Counted from the stretch's first letter, positions 38,713 to 50,050 are shown. The stretch: DNA of 64,000 bases from Woronichinia naegeliana WA131 (GCA_025370055.1 CP073041.1:2542001-2606000); one strand, 5' to 3'. The notes: generated by a model from the sequence alone, not told the origin. Made by a program: numbers and translations.

Positions 38713-41700
38713 ATGAAATTAGGCTACGGCAAGATTATTATCCTCCTATTTATCTTTCTTCTGGGGGCAGAATTAATTGCCCATTTAGCTATAGAAACAC
38801 TTTGGTTTCAAGAACTAGGCTATCTAGATATTTTCTTAACTAGATTGGGCTGGCAATTGGGTTTAGCCTTGGGAACAACCTTCCTATCTGGATTCTTTTT
38901 AGCCCATCATTATCGTCAAGCCCAAAGTTTAACTGGGGCAAACGAATTGTTCGGGAAACCAGAATTTACCAAAAGTCCTCTGCCAACCCTGGTTCCTTCC
39001 CGTTATTTGCCCTTACCACCCCTAAAAGCTGAGTCACCATTGGGGCGTGCGCCGGTCTTAGGATTACCTGTTTTACTCTTTCTAATTTTAGGGATTAATT
39101 TGCTCATTGCCTGGGTCATTATGCAGGCCATTCAAGGGGCGATCGCGGTTTGGACTCCAGATTTTAATCTACCCAATCTCACCTCAGCCGTAGCCATCCC
39201 TCAAGCAGATATCCCCAATAAATCCCTTCCTTTTGACATATTGCTTCTCACCGGAGGAGGCTTTCTCGCCGCTTTAACCCTCTGGCAAACCCAGCGTACC
39301 GTTAAAGGGCTGATCTTAATTTTAAGTTTACTCTGGGGAGCTTTTATTGCCGGCAATTGGACAAGAATTGTTAAATTTTTTCATCCCATTTTTTTTGAGC
39401 AAACCGATCCCCAATTTGGCAAGGATATCAGTTTTTACGTTTTTCAAGTTCCTGTTTTCCAAGTTTTAGAACTTTGGTTAAGGGGTTTAAGTTTATTAAC
39501 TTTATTGGCCGTTTTGTTAATTTATCTTTGCTCTGAGCAAAGTTTATCTGAGGGAAAATTTCCAGGCTTTACCAAACCGCAACTCGCCCATCTCTGTCGT
39601 TTAGGAGCCATTTTTTGCTTTATTCTCAGCTTGGGTCATTGGCTGAATCGTTTTCAGCGTTTGTACGTCAATCATGCGGTTTTATATGGTGCAAATTATA
39701 CCGATATTCATTTGCGTTTGCCCCTAGATAGTGTGTTAATTGTCTTAACAACGGCGATCGCCCTGGGATTGGCTTGGCAAGGATGGTGGTCAATGCCGAA
39801 TCAGAAGCATTCTAATCATTTAATTTCGCCTGTTTTCTTCTATCTTGTTTATGGCTATCTGGCCCTAATTTTCATCCAATTGATCGGGGGACAGATGGTA
39901 GAATTATTCGTCGTTCAACCTAATCAACTGAGTCGCGAAAGTTCCTATATTGATCGCAGTATTACAGCTACCCGTCAGGCTTTTAATCTTGACACCATTC
40001 AATCCCAAACCCTTTCAGGCAAAGGAAAACTGACTCAGCAGGATTTAGAAAATAATCAACCCACCCTAAACAATGTCAGATTGTGGGATCCCTTACCGCT
40101 TCTACAAACTAATCGACAATTACAGCAAATTCGTCTCTATTATCGTTTTTCTGATGCCGATCTGGATCGATATCACATTACCGAAAGCCCTTCACCTCTT
40201 ACTAATCAAAAGCGGATCAATGATAAGGATAAAAAAAACGAGCTACCTCTTGTCAAAGAAACCTTAAATCAGGTATTAATTTCCCCTAGAGAATTAGATT
40301 ATAATGCCGTTCCTGATAAAGCGAAAACCTGGGTTAATGAACATTTAGTTTATACTCACGGCTATGGTTTTACCCTATCTCCTGTCAATTTAGTCGATCA
40401 GGGGGGTTTACCTTTCTATTTCGTAAAAGATATTGGCACCGATACCCAGGAAGACGCGCTGCGTACCTCTAGTGAAGTGATTCGAGCCAGTATTCCCATT
40501 GGTAAACCCCGTATTTATTTTGGCGAATTAACGGATACCTATATTATGACCAATACCAAGGTCAAGGAATTCGATTTTCCCAGGGGAGAAGATAATGTTT
40601 ATAACGTTTATGATGGCATGGGGGGAATTAAGCTAGGTAATCTGGGACGGCGTTTATTATTTGCGATCTATCTGCGAGATTGGCAAATGCTGTTCACTCG
40701 TAATTTTAATCCCGATACCAAAATTTTATTTCGTCGTAATATTAACCAACGGGTGCGGGAATTGGCTCCTTTTTTACGCTTTGATCGTGATCCCTATTTA
40801 GTCACAGCTAAAACCGAAAAAGGGCAAAAAAATACTTTGTATTGGATGATTGATGCCTATACCACTTCCAATTATTATCCCTATTCCGATCCAGGCGAAC
40901 GTCCTTTTAATTACATTCGCAATTCGGTCAAGATTGTGGTGGATGCTTACAATGGCAAGGTCAATTTTTATGTTATGGCGGCTCAAGATCCCCTCATTCA
41001 AAGTTGGCAAGCGATTTTTCCCCACCTCTTTAAACCTTTTGCGGCCATGCCGGCTGCTCTCAAAGAACATATTCGCTATCCAGTTGATTTGTTTAGTACC
41101 CAATCGGAGCGTTTATTAACTTATCACATGACCGATTTAGCTGTTTTTTATAATCGGGAAGATCAGTGGCAAATTCCCAAGGAAATTTATGGAAAAACCC
41201 AGTTAGCGATCGCGCCCTATTATCTGATTATGAAGTTAGCCGGATTAGCAACCCAGAGATCGGAATTTGTGCTTTCCCATGTCTATACTCCCATTAGTCG
41301 CAGTAATTTAATCGCCCTCCTCTTTGCCCGCTCCGATCAACAGAATTACGGCAAGTTATTACTTTATACTTTGCCCAAGGAAAAATTAGTTTATGGGCCG
41401 GAACAAATCGAAGCCTTAATTAATCAAGATCCAGTTATTTCCGAACGTATTACCCTTTGGAATCGGGAAGGATCGCGTGTCATTCAAGGTAATTTACTAG
41501 TGATCCCGATCAATGAATCCCTGCTCTACGTTGAGCCTTTGTATTTAGAAGCGGAACAAAATAGTTTGCCTACTTTAGCGAGAGTCGTCGTCGTTTACGA
41601 AAATCAAATTGCTATGGCTAAAACCTTAGAAGGAGCCTTAGAGGCTATTTTTTCACCCCAGACTCCTTCTCCTACGACAATTTTGCGTCAAGTTCAAGAA

Positions 41701-41718
41701 CCGGCGATCGCGCCTTAA
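38713..41718 (+). CDS. UPF0182 family large membrane protein
   Basis: A 1001-aa UPF0182 (COG1615) protein. The first ~400 residues contain about seven TM segments; the remainder is a large extracytoplasmic domain with DGMGGIKLGNLGRRLLFA, IDAYTTSNYYPYSD and NYIRNSVKIVVDAYNG. The family occurs in cyanobacteria, actinobacteria and some Firmicutes without a settled function. A GTG at 38704 is an alternative start. It follows the CGLD27 gene on the same strand. Confidence 0.93.
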   Translation: MKLGYGKIIILLFIFLLGAELIAHLAIETLWFQELGYLDIFLTRLGWQLGLALGTTFLSGFFLAHHYRQAQSLTGANELFGKPEFTKSPLPTLVPSRYLPLPPLKAESPLGRAPVLGLPVLLFLILGINLLIAWVIMQAIQGAIAVWTPDFNLPNLTSAVAIPQADIPNKSLPFDILLLTGGGFLAALTLWQTQRTVKGLILILSLLWGAFIAGNWTRIVKFFHPIFFEQTDPQFGKDISFYVFQVPVFQVLELWLRGLSLLTLLAVLLIYLCSEQSLSEGKFPGFTKPQLAHLCRLGAIFCFILSLGHWLNRFQRLYVNHAVLYGANYTDIHLRLPLDSVLIVLTTAIALGLAWQGWWSMPNQKHSNHLISPVFFYLVYGYLALIFIQLIGGQMVELFVVQPNQLSRESSYIDRSITATRQAFNLDTIQSQTLSGKGKLTQQDLENNQPTLNNVRLWDPLPLLQTNRQLQQIRLYYRFSDADLDRYHITESPSPLTNQKRINDKDKKNELPLVKETLNQVLISPRELDYNAVPDKAKTWVNEHLVYTHGYGFTLSPVNLVDQGGLPFYFVKDIGTDTQEDALRTSSEVIRASIPIGKPRIYFGELTDTYIMTNTKVKEFDFPRGEDNVYNVYDGMGGIKLGNLGRRLLFAIYLRDWQMLFTRNFNPDTKILFRRNINQRVRELAPFLRFDRDPYLVTAKTEKGQKNTLYWMIDAYTTSNYYPYSDPGERPFNYIRNSVKIVVDAYNGKVNFYVMAAQDPLIQSWQAIFPHLFKPFAAMPAALKEHIRYPVDLFSTQSERLLTYHMTDLAVFYNREDQWQIPKEIYGKTQLAIAPYYLIMKLAGLATQRSEFVLSHVYTPISRSNLIALLFARSDQQNYGKLLLYTLPKEKLVYGPEQIEALINQDPVISERITLWNREGSRVIQGNLLVIPINESLLYVEPLYLEAEQNSLPTLARVVVVYENQIAMAKTLEGALEAIFSPQTPSPTTILRQVQEPAIAP

Positions 41719-41742
41719 CCCGCCTGGCTAGTTCAGAGAATA

Positions 41743-42744
41743 TCAAACCTTAAGCACTAGACGATACTTGGGTTTACCGTGCCGGAGTTTCTCAAAGGCT
41801 TCATTAATTTGCTCCAGAGGATAAACTTCCGCGATCGGTTCTAAGTCATGACGTAGCGAAAATTCCAGCATGGATTGAGTGGTCGTGGGGCTACCGAGGG
41901 GACTAGCAGAAACAGATTTTTGTCCCAAAGCCAGGGGAAAAATGGGAATGGACAGGGGATTGGGGGCAATGCCGACGATATGAAAACGACCCTTAGGGCG
42001 CAAAGCCAGAATATAGCTACTCCAATCGAGATCAGCCGTCACGGTAGAAAGAATAAAATCTAAAGAATTAGCAACGGCGGCCAGGGCTTCTGGATTACGA
42101 GAATTAACAAAATGGGTGGCTCCCATGGCCTTGGCTTCCGCTTCCTTCTCTGGGCTATGGGAAAAAGCAGTCACTTCACAACCCCAGGCTTTCAGGAAAT
42201 AAATGGCCATGTGTCCCAGTCCTCCAATACCGATGACTCCAACCTTTTCCGTTGGTTTAACCCCGCATTGCAGAATGGGATTAAAAACGGTAATTCCTCC
42301 ACAAAACAGTGGCCCAGCCGTTTCAAGCTTCATCCCCTCTGGTAACGGAATGGCCCATTCATGGTTTACCCGCACTTTATCGGCAAAGCCTCCATGACGA
42401 CCAACAATGATGCCCTCGGCACGGGGACAAAGATTTTGATTGCCCGACATACACCATTCACAGGTCAAACAGGAATGGGAAAACCAACCCGCTCCCACCT
42501 GTTGTCCAACTTTCAGGGTTTTAACGCGATCGCCGACGGCAGCAACCGTTCCCACCACTTCATGACCAGCCACAAAAGGATATTGGGTCAAGCCCCATTC
42601 ATTGTCTAGCATATGAAGATCGCTGTGGCAAATACCGCAATACTTCACCTGAAGTTCAACCTCATCGTCCCCTAGGGGGCCTGGGTCATATTCAAAAGGC
42701 TGGAAGGGGCCGCTCGGTTCAGTCGCAGCATAGGCACGAATCAT
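41743..42744 (-). CDS. zinc-dependent alcohol dehydrogenase (YahK/CAD type)
   Basis: A 333-aa medium-chain dehydrogenase reducing aldehydes with NADPH. Catalytic zinc ligands are Cys39 and His61-Glu62 (GHEVVG); the structural zinc is bound by Cys92, Cys95, Cys98 and Cys106. The nucleotide-binding loop is GVIGIGGLGHMA. It resembles the cyanobacterial AdhA (Synechocystis slr1192-like) and E. coli YahK. Convergent with the UPF0182 gene. Intact. Confidence 0.93.
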   Translation of the reverse strand: MIRAYAATEPSGPFQPFEYDPGPLGDDEVELQVKYCGICHSDLHMLDNEWGLTQYPFVAGHEVVGTVAAVGDRVKTLKVGQQVGAGWFSHSCLTCEWCMSGNQNLCPRAEGIIVGRHGGFADKVRVNHEWAIPLPEGMKLETAGPLFCGGITVFNPILQCGVKPTEKVGVIGIGGLGHMAIYFLKAWGCEVTAFSHSPEKEAEAKAMGATHFVNSRNPEALAAVANSLDFILSTVTADLDWSSYILALRPKGRFHIVGIAPNPLSIPIFPLALGQKSVSASPLGSPTTTQSMLEFSLRHDLEPIAEVYPLEQINEAFEKLRHGKPKYRLVLKV

Positions 42745-42825
42745 AATGGTCTTTTCCTAAAAAGTTGAGAGTAAACCCCCTGATTGTAGCTTAGGTTTTT
42801 TGTCCGACTGTGAGAGCGATCACCC

Positions 42826-44745
42826 CTAATTGGGGTTCTTTTGAGACTGCATGATCTCCTCTGAAAGACAAGGTGGTTGATATTCCGGCACTAACTTTTT
42901 GAGGATCACCATTAAGTCTGAAAGATTATAGGTTTGAGTTGCCATCAATAACCGTTCTAACTGCGGTTCAAGATCATTCCACGGCCAACGATATTCCTGG
43001 GCACAGAAAATGCGAGGATGATGGGTAGCTGTTGCTTTTGTTTTGTCGATTAATAACTCTTCATAGAGTTTTTCGCCTGGTCGTAAACCGGTGATCTGAA
43101 TGTCCATATCTTTTCCCAGTTCTAATCCACTCAGGCGGATCATCTGTACGGCTAAATCATAAATACGAATCGGTTCTCCCATATCTAACAAAAAGACCTC
43201 ACCCCCAACAGCCATTGCTCCAGCTTGAATGACTAAACGGACGGCTTCGGGGATAGACATGAAATAGCGCGTTACATCGGGATGAGTCACCGTTAAGGCA
43301 TGACCTTCCGCTAATTGTTTCCGAAAGCGGGGAACTACTGAACCACTACTATCCAAAACATTACCAAATCGAACACAGGTAAAACAGGTTCCATGATCGC
43401 CTAAATCCGCTAAGGATTGAACCACTAATTCGGCAATGCGTTTGCTGGCTCCCATAATATTGGTCGGTCTGACGGCCTTATCGGTGGAAATTAAGACCAT
43501 ATTGGACACTTGACAGGCGATCGCGGAGCGAGCCACCGTTAAACTGCCACGAACATTGTTGTGAATCCCTAAAGCTGGATTGGCTTCCACAATAGGAACG
43601 TGCTTATAGGCCGCTGCATGATAGATCGTATCAACACTATGTTTTCGTAAAACGGTTTGCAGATGAAACTCATCATTAATATTGCCGAGGTAGGCCACAC
43701 AGGAGAGTTGGGGATAGGTTTCCGTTAATTCAGTGTCAATACTATAAAGTGCGAATTCACTCATTTCGTAGAGGATTAGGCACTTGGGTTCAAGTTGAGC
43801 AATTTGCCGACATAACTCAGAACCGATCGAGCCACCAGCCCCCGTGACCAGCACACTTTTGCCCGTAATATTAATGTGAAGCAGTTCTGGGTAGGGCAGA
43901 ACCTCTTCTCGCCCCAATAATTCAGTCACGTCAATATTGCGAAGATGACTGATGGAAACATCACCAGACACTAATTTCGCCATCGGTGGTACTGTTTTTA
44001 CCACTATGGGTAATTGCTCCAGACTTTCCACAATTTCTCGACGACGAGTTTTGCTTAAATCGGTCATGGCCAAGACCACTAGGTCAAAAGCATATTTTTG
44101 GTAAAGCTTATTTAAGTCATTGGGCGAAAAAACCTTAAACCCTTGGATAACCTGACGACGAAGATCGGGATTATCATCGACAAAACCCACAATTTCATAT
44201 TGGGATTCGTAGAGCAATGCACGAGCTAATTGAGAACCCGCATCTCCTGCTCCATAGATCACCAGTTTTTGTCTTTCTTGATGATTACCAACGCGATCCT
44301 TGAGTTCTCGAAATAAACGTCCAATCAAAATACGGGAAAAGACAATCAATACTAGGGTCAAGAGAGCATCAATGGCAAGGACAGAACGAGGAAGTGGCCA
44401 GTTCCCTTGTAGATAACCCAAAAAAACTAAAATACCCGAACTTAAAATTACTGCTTGAGCCGCCATTGAAATAAACTCCATGCCTGTGTAGCGTAGGACG
44501 GGGTTATACATTCCTTTTAGCTTGAAAATTAAGAGTTTAACGGCAAGGAGGAACAGTATCGGCCAGAAGTAATCATCTATACTGACAACAAGAAGAGATA
44601 GGGAATCTCTCAGAATAAAGGCACAAAGAATGGATAAAAAACATAGTCCACCGTCAATAAGCAATAATATTTTCCGTTTATAGGTTCGTTCTAAAGAGTG
44701 ATACAGAGAATATAGTTTATAAACAATTTTAGTTTTCACAGCCAT
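42826..44745 (-). CDS. membrane-bound UDP-sugar 4,6-dehydratase/epimerase
   Basis: A 639-aa protein of the FlaA1/CapD/WbpM/PglF family. Four or five N-terminal TM segments (residues ~25-135) precede a first Rossmann domain (VIYGAGDAGSQLARAL) and a second, extended SDR domain with GAGGSIGSELCRQ. The catalytic region is STDKAVRPTNIMGASKR, a variant in which the usual SDR Tyr is Met. Predicted to modify UDP-GlcNAc-type sugars at the inner membrane for capsule, S-layer or LPS glycans. Confidence 0.93.
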   Translation of the reverse strand: MAVKTKIVYKLYSLYHSLERTYKRKILLLIDGGLCFLSILCAFILRDSLSLLVVSIDDYFWPILFLLAVKLLIFKLKGMYNPVLRYTGMEFISMAAQAVILSSGILVFLGYLQGNWPLPRSVLAIDALLTLVLIVFSRILIGRLFRELKDRVGNHQERQKLVIYGAGDAGSQLARALLYESQYEIVGFVDDNPDLRRQVIQGFKVFSPNDLNKLYQKYAFDLVVLAMTDLSKTRRREIVESLEQLPIVVKTVPPMAKLVSGDVSISHLRNIDVTELLGREEVLPYPELLHINITGKSVLVTGAGGSIGSELCRQIAQLEPKCLILYEMSEFALYSIDTELTETYPQLSCVAYLGNINDEFHLQTVLRKHSVDTIYHAAAYKHVPIVEANPALGIHNNVRGSLTVARSAIACQVSNMVLISTDKAVRPTNIMGASKRIAELVVQSLADLGDHGTCFTCVRFGNVLDSSGSVVPRFRKQLAEGHALTVTHPDVTRYFMSIPEAVRLVIQAGAMAVGGEVFLLDMGEPIRIYDLAVQMIRLSGLELGKDMDIQITGLRPGEKLYEELLIDKTKATATHHPRIFCAQEYRWPWNDLEPQLERLLMATQTYNLSDLMVILKKLVPEYQPPCLSEEIMQSQKNPN

Positions 44746-45018
44746 TCCTCATCACAGTTTGGGTTAATGGTGATTAGAGCCTCTATTATCAACTAGAGGC
44801 TCCTTTTTGACTAGCGTAATCCCATCAGAACAGCAATTCCAAATTCAAACGGTAACATAGGATACAGACATGATCTTGTTTTTATGGATATAAGAGATGT
44901 TAACCTAATCTCTGAGTTTTTTTGCATTCCCTCCTCGAATCTCGGTCTCTTAGAGAGTCAGTAACCTGCAAACAAACTTGATCAATCACTAAATAGAGCA
45001 TTACGCTGATTCCACATA

Positions 45019-45865
45019 TTGATACAAAACCCCTTGACCGTAAGCACTTCAAGACTTTTGTATCTTGGGCTACATTCTGAATTTGGAATTGCTGCTTGGG
45101 GAATCTCTAAATTTGAGATTGACAAGCAACTACGCCCCTTTCAAGAAAAATACGATCTACCAGCGAAGTTATGGGATTCAACTCTTTACGATGTAATAGA
45201 CGATATTCATCTAGTGCAGGCTTCCTGTATTGAAAAAGTAATGAAGGCTCTGGGGCAATCCTATCAAACGTTTCACTCCAAGAAAGGAGTATTACAATTA
45301 ACCCTAGAAAGTCGTGATTGGCTTAACCACCCTAAGTTATGCTCTCTTGTTCGTAAATATTGGCATCGTGGACATACAAGGGTTAACAATCAAATTATCC
45401 TCAGAGCTTTTGATACACAATTCGATGAAAATGGAGTGGTCTGGCTTCGTTTTGGTGGACTTGAAAAGGGAAAAGCCATAAAAGTTCCGACTACATTACC
45501 TCACGAAGTTACCTGTCAGTTACGCTTGATTAAAAGGGCTGATAGATGGGAAATTCATTACACAACTAATATTCAAAAGTCCGAACTTAAAACAGAAGGT
45601 TTAACCATCGGTTGCGATAGGGGTTATACGGAAGTTTATGCCACTTCTTCTAACGATGGTGCTAGACTTTTAGGTAATAATTAAGGAAATATTGCTAGAA
45701 CGGACTCGGAAGTTTCTGGATAGCTTGACTCCTATGCAGGGTCAACTATTCGAGGCGAAAACGGACAAAGGCAAGTCCCAGACCCTAGAACCAAGGAAGC
45801 GCAAGCCTCCATCGGTCAATCAGGGAGCGAATATAAAGCAGCTAACTCTATTTAACTTCGGTTAA
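45019..45865 (+). pseudogene. IS605-type OrfB (TnpB-like) remnant
   Basis: A 221-aa frame (45019-45684) resembles the middle of cyanobacterial TnpB-like proteins: DLPAKLWDSTLYDVID, LVRKYWHRGHTRVNNQI, GGLEKGKAIKVP and RWEIHYTT, then the RuvC-I strand TIGCDRGYTEVYATS. It stops just after LLGNN. In another frame downstream a tail ILLERTRKFLDSL...QLTLFNFG ends at 45865. The N-terminus and the RuvC-II/III and zinc-finger parts are missing. It is a decayed element, not part of the relic at 34134. Confidence 0.75.
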
Positions 45866-47141
45866 CTCCGTTTTCTGTGTGCCTCGTTCCAACGGCTTAA
45901 TTGTTTCTCACTAACCCATATAAAGCCGTCCTCCGCTATATCGCTAAAGGACTGGGTTTCTGCCCAGTTTTTCGATGACTACCGCGATTAAAACCCGACG
46001 TTGTCTGCAAAAAGTATGGATCGACAGCCAAGCAAGAACTTTTTTACTACACTGCCAACAGTTATCATTGGTGCGGGCTTTACGGGGCTATTCACCGCAT
46101 TGCATCTCCGTAATCAAAATTATCTTTGCGATCTGATTTTGATCGATCCCCAAAAGCAGTTTGTTTTTAAGCCCATGCTCTATGAACTGCTCACCGAGGA
46201 ATTACCGGAAAAGGTGGTTTGTCCAGATTACGCAGAACTTCTCCAAGGCAGTGATATTAACTTTGTCGAAGATCGGGTCGTCAAGTTAGATCTCCAGCAA
46301 AAACAACTGGAATTAGCCACAGGTCACTCCTATTCCTATCGTTATTTAGTGTTAGCTATTGGTTCAAGTCAGGGCTATTTGGGGACAGAGGGAGCTAGGG
46401 AAAATGCTTTTGCTTTTCGATCGCGGCAAGAGGCTCTTACCCTAAGACAGCATTTACAGACTTGTTTACAACGGGCCAGGGAGCTTGAGGATAGGGAGGA
46501 TGGGGATGGGGAGAGCAAAAAATCGCTGTTAACCTTTGTGATTGTGGGCGCGGGGCCATCGGGAGTGGAAATGGCAGCCACCTTAGCGGACTTATTACCC
46601 TATTGGTATGATCGCTTGGGGGGAAATATTCATGAAATCAAGCTTATTTTGATTAATCATGCCGATCGCATTTTGGCGGGGGATGCTAATGCTCATCTGC
46701 AACAGGAAGCTTTACAGGCTCTACAAAAACGTACGATTCCCGTTGAGCTACGGCTAGGAGTCTCTGTTAAATCCGTCAGCAGCGATCGCTTAACTTACCA
46801 AAACAAAGACAGGGAAGAAGTGCTGAGTTTACCGACCCAAACGACGATTTGGACAGCCGGAACAGCCAATAATCCCCTCCTAGAAAGTATTAGTGCCCAA
46901 ATTCCGAGCGAACACCTGAATCGACATGGGCAACCTATCGTCAGTCAGACCTTGCAATTACTGGATTTTCCAGAGGTTTTTGCCGCCGGAGATTGTGTCC
47001 AGGTTCAAGACCAAAACCAACCCGCCTTGGCCCAGGTGGCCTATCAACAGGGAGCAGCGATCGCCCATAATTTGATGGCCCTAAGTCAAAATCATCCCCT
47101 TCAGATCTCTAACGCCCAACTGCGTGGGACTCTGATGAAAT

Positions 47142-48531
47142 GGGTGTGACCTTTAGTTGATGAAGGAAAAGAAAAGTGTTAACATGGGATGAAAAGTGAC
47201 AAAGAGGAAACAATGATGACAGCAAAACTAATTAATGTAGAGGGTTCAAAGATAAAAATAGAACTAACATTAGAACTCAGTCGTTCAATGTTGGATACAG
47301 AAATAAATATTCAAAAAGGCTTAAACGAAGTAGGTTGCATCGCCAGCAAAGAAGCCTTGAAATATTTAGATACAGATGGTTCACCCTTAAAAATCGGTGA
47401 AGAAATCTGGAAGAGTAAGGGAGAGCAACCGAAAGAATATCAAACACCTTATGGTGAGGTTATAGTGAATCGTCATGTATATCAGCGTTCACCTTTGAGG
47501 AAAAACGTATTGCCCCTTAGAAAGAGAAGCAAGGATAATCATAACATCAACGCCATTATTGGCAAAACAGGTATCCTCAAAAATGTCAGGGATGGCAGGC
47601 AAAGAGGTGAAAAATGATTTATTAGAAAATCATGGTAGAAAAGTAGCGCTATCCTATATCCAAAGATTGAGTGAAGCAGTAGGAAGTGTGGTACAGGCAA
47701 AAGAAGAAGCGTGGAGTTATGCCCCGCCCAAGGAGGATAGCCAAATTGCAACAGTGGGAATAGGATTAGATGGAACCTGTATGCTGATGTGTGAGGATGG
47801 CTACCGTGAAGCAATGGTGGGAACCGTTTCCCTATACGATAGTGAGGGAGAACGTCAACCTACAATCTATCTAGGTGCGGCACCAGAGTATGGAAAAAAG
47901 AGTTTTCTAGAAAGATTGGAAAGAGAAATTGAGCGAGCGAAAAACCGTTATCCAGAGGCAACATTGGTCGGGATAGCAGACGGGGCAGAATCAAATTGGA
48001 AGTTTTTAGAAAAGCAAACGGAAGAACAGATATTAGATTTCTATCATGCCTCTGGTTACTTAGGTGCCTTGGCAGAAGCGTTGCATCCGAATACCGTGTC
48101 AAAACAAAAAGAATGGTTGACTGAAAATTGTCGAGAACTCAAGCATGAAAAAGGAAAAGCAGGAGAACTGCTAAATCTGATGAAAGAAGTCAAAGAAGAA
48201 AAAAGTCATTCTAAGAATCTTACCGAGAAACTACAAGCGGCGATTACTTATTACGAGAATCATCAGCATCAAATGGATTATGCTGAATACTTAGAGAAAA
48301 AGTATCCGATTGGTTCAGGTGTTACGGAAGCAGCTTGTAAGACGTTGGTCAAACAACGATTATGTTGTTCAGGAATGCGATGGAAGGAAAAAGGAGCAGG
48401 AATTATTTTGAGCCTACGAGCTTTGGTATTGACCAAGGAACGATGGAGTCAATTTTGGGCAAAACTTGATCAATATGGGTTCCCTGTAGAACCCTGATTA
48501 CAACAGCTTTTATCAACTAAAGGTCGCACCC
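47142..48531 (+). mobile_element. ISKra4-type IS, copy 3 (1390 bp)
   Basis: Third copy of the element at 7544-8933, direct orientation, with an exact 8-bp duplication GATGAAAT (47134-47141, 48532-48539). It lies inside the NDH-2 gene. Confidence 0.93.
47213..48497 (+). CDS. ISKra4-family transposase in two frames (copy 3)
   Basis: Same structure as copies 1 and 2 (first frame from 47213 to 47617, second to 48497) with the same +1 transition. One visible difference is QPTIYLG instead of QHTIYLG, within a cluster of a few base changes near 47845-47860. Confidence 0.85.
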
Positions 48532-48921
48532 GATGAAATTAGGGTTAGGCAATGGGGTCGCCAATCTCTTTGACAAGGTACAAATTCATGGCAAGGTCGG
48601 AGATCTGATACGCAATGCGACCTATCTGGAAATGCTACCTACGCCTCTCCATAACTTTAAAGCAACGGCAATCTGGCTAGAGGAAGAAACCTTTAATCGT
48701 TATCATCACCCCTTGCCCCTTTCCCCTGAACAGCTTCAAACCCTCAAGCTGACACCAGCAGAACAGAAAGAACGGCTTTGGGTTAAGGTTTTGGCAGTGG
48801 TGACACCCCTTATTTTGGCGATCGCGGCCTATGTGAGTCTCCAAACCCCACCTAATGAGCGATTCCCCATTCCCCAGCAAAACCAGCAAATCCAGCCCCC
48901 CGCTAAGTAAAGCTCTTTACC

Positions 48922-49410
48922 ATGTTGCCCCTGAACGATCAAAACCTGCCCTATCCCGACACCTTGCATCCGATCATCGTCCATTTTGTGATTGCAATGG
49001 TACTTTTTGCCTATGTCTGTGATCTGGTGGGTTATTTTACCCGTAACTATCGGCTATTGGAAGTGAGTTGGTGGAATTTAGTGGTTGCCTCCGTTGCTAT
49101 TTTTTTTGCTGTCATTTTTGGGGAATTTGAAGCGGCCTTGGCTCAAGCTTACCCTGCGGCCCAACCCGTTCTCGATTGGCATACCATCAATGGTTGGTCA
49201 TTGTCTGCCCTCTTAGTGGCTTTAACCGCTTGGCGAGGCGTGATTCGGGTTCGCAATCCCTTAAAAGTTCCTGCTGCCTATTTGGGAGCCGCCACCCTAT
49301 TAATTTTTCTGATTGCCCTACAAATCTATTTAGGTTGTCTGGTGGATTGGGTTTTTGGTTTACACACTGTCCCGGTTGTCCAAGCGATTAGAGAGGGTCG
49401 ATTGAAATGA
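48922..49410 (+). CDS. DUF2231 membrane protein
   Basis: A 162-aa protein with four TM helices. The N-terminal LHPIIVHFVIAMVLFAY carries the conserved His residues of DUF2231, seen in putative haem- or redox-associated membrane proteins. It starts 11 bases after the NDH-2 stop and overlaps the next DUF2231 gene by ATGA, so NDH-2, both DUF2231 genes and the oxidase subunit II gene form one run. Confidence 0.85.
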   Translation: MLPLNDQNLPYPDTLHPIIVHFVIAMVLFAYVCDLVGYFTRNYRLLEVSWWNLVVASVAIFFAVIFGEFEAALAQAYPAAQPVLDWHTINGWSLSALLVALTAWRGVIRVRNPLKVPAAYLGAATLLIFLIALQIYLGCLVDWVFGLHTVPVVQAIREGRLK

Positions 49411-50021
49411 ATCCGGATCTGATTGAACAACTCAAACAATTAAATCTGGAAATGGGGGTTAATGGACTACCTTACCGTTTTCCCCTGCATCCTAATTTAG
49501 TGCATTTAACCCTGGGACTGTTTATTATTGCCATTATTTTTGACTTTGCTGGCACTTTTTTCCCGTTAGAAAAACCAATGCTTAAATTCCTAGGAATACC
49601 CGCCAATCGTCATAATTTCTTTGATGTGGGTTGGTACAATGCGTTGGCAGCTTCCTTGATTAGTTTTTTTACCGTTGCGGCGGGCTTTTTTGAAATCCTC
49701 TTGGCCGACGCGCCAGCCACAATGGGGAGTGATTGGGGATTGGGAGCCGGAACAACCTTATTTTTACATGGAGTGGGTGGAGTCTTACTCTTAATTATGA
49801 TGGTGGCCATGACCATTTGGCGGGGTTATCAACGCTTTGTTTGGCGAAAAAACCAGGCTCGACAGGTGCAGTGGAGTTATTTGATCGCAGGTTTTCTAAT
49901 ATTAATTTATATGGCATTACATGGGACTTTAGGGGCGCAGTTAGGAGCAGAATTCGGTGTCCATAATACCGCCGCTCATTTATTACGTTTAGGGAAAAAT
50001 CCCAATCAAATTTTACGATAA
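49407..50021 (+). CDS. DUF2231 membrane protein (second)
   Basis: A 204-aa protein with four TM helices, paralogous in layout to the preceding one (FPLHPNLVHLTLGLFIIAIIFDF with paired His). Translationally coupled through an ATGA overlap. Tandem DUF2231 genes next to heme-copper oxidase genes suggest a role in oxidase assembly or electron delivery, but that is inference from context. Confidence 0.85.
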   Translation: MNPDLIEQLKQLNLEMGVNGLPYRFPLHPNLVHLTLGLFIIAIIFDFAGTFFPLEKPMLKFLGIPANRHNFFDVGWYNALAASLISFFTVAAGFFEILLADAPATMGSDWGLGAGTTLFLHGVGGVLLLIMMVAMTIWRGYQRFVWRKNQARQVQWSYLIAGFLILIYMALHGTLGAQLGAEFGVHNTAAHLLRLGKNPNQILR

Positions 50022-50050
50022 TTGCTGTTTTTTGATGATAGGAAGATTGA

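Larger units (their letters stand above)
46016..48910 (+). pseudogene. type II NADH dehydrogenase, split by an IS
   Basis: A FAD-dependent NAD(P)H:quinone oxidoreductase of the NDH-2 (Ndb) type. FAD-binding motif VIIGAGFTGLFTALH, NAD-binding motif VIVGAGPSGVEMAATL, FAD/quinone blocks FAAGDCVQV and QVAYQQGAAIAHNL. The frame is cut at 47141 by the third ISKra4 copy. Removing 47142-48531 and one GATGAAAT duplication restores LMKLGLGNGVANLF and a C-terminal membrane-anchoring helix (VVTPLILAIAAYVSL), in total 498 aa from ATG 46016. Without that C-terminus quinone and membrane binding should be lost. Confidence 0.92.
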
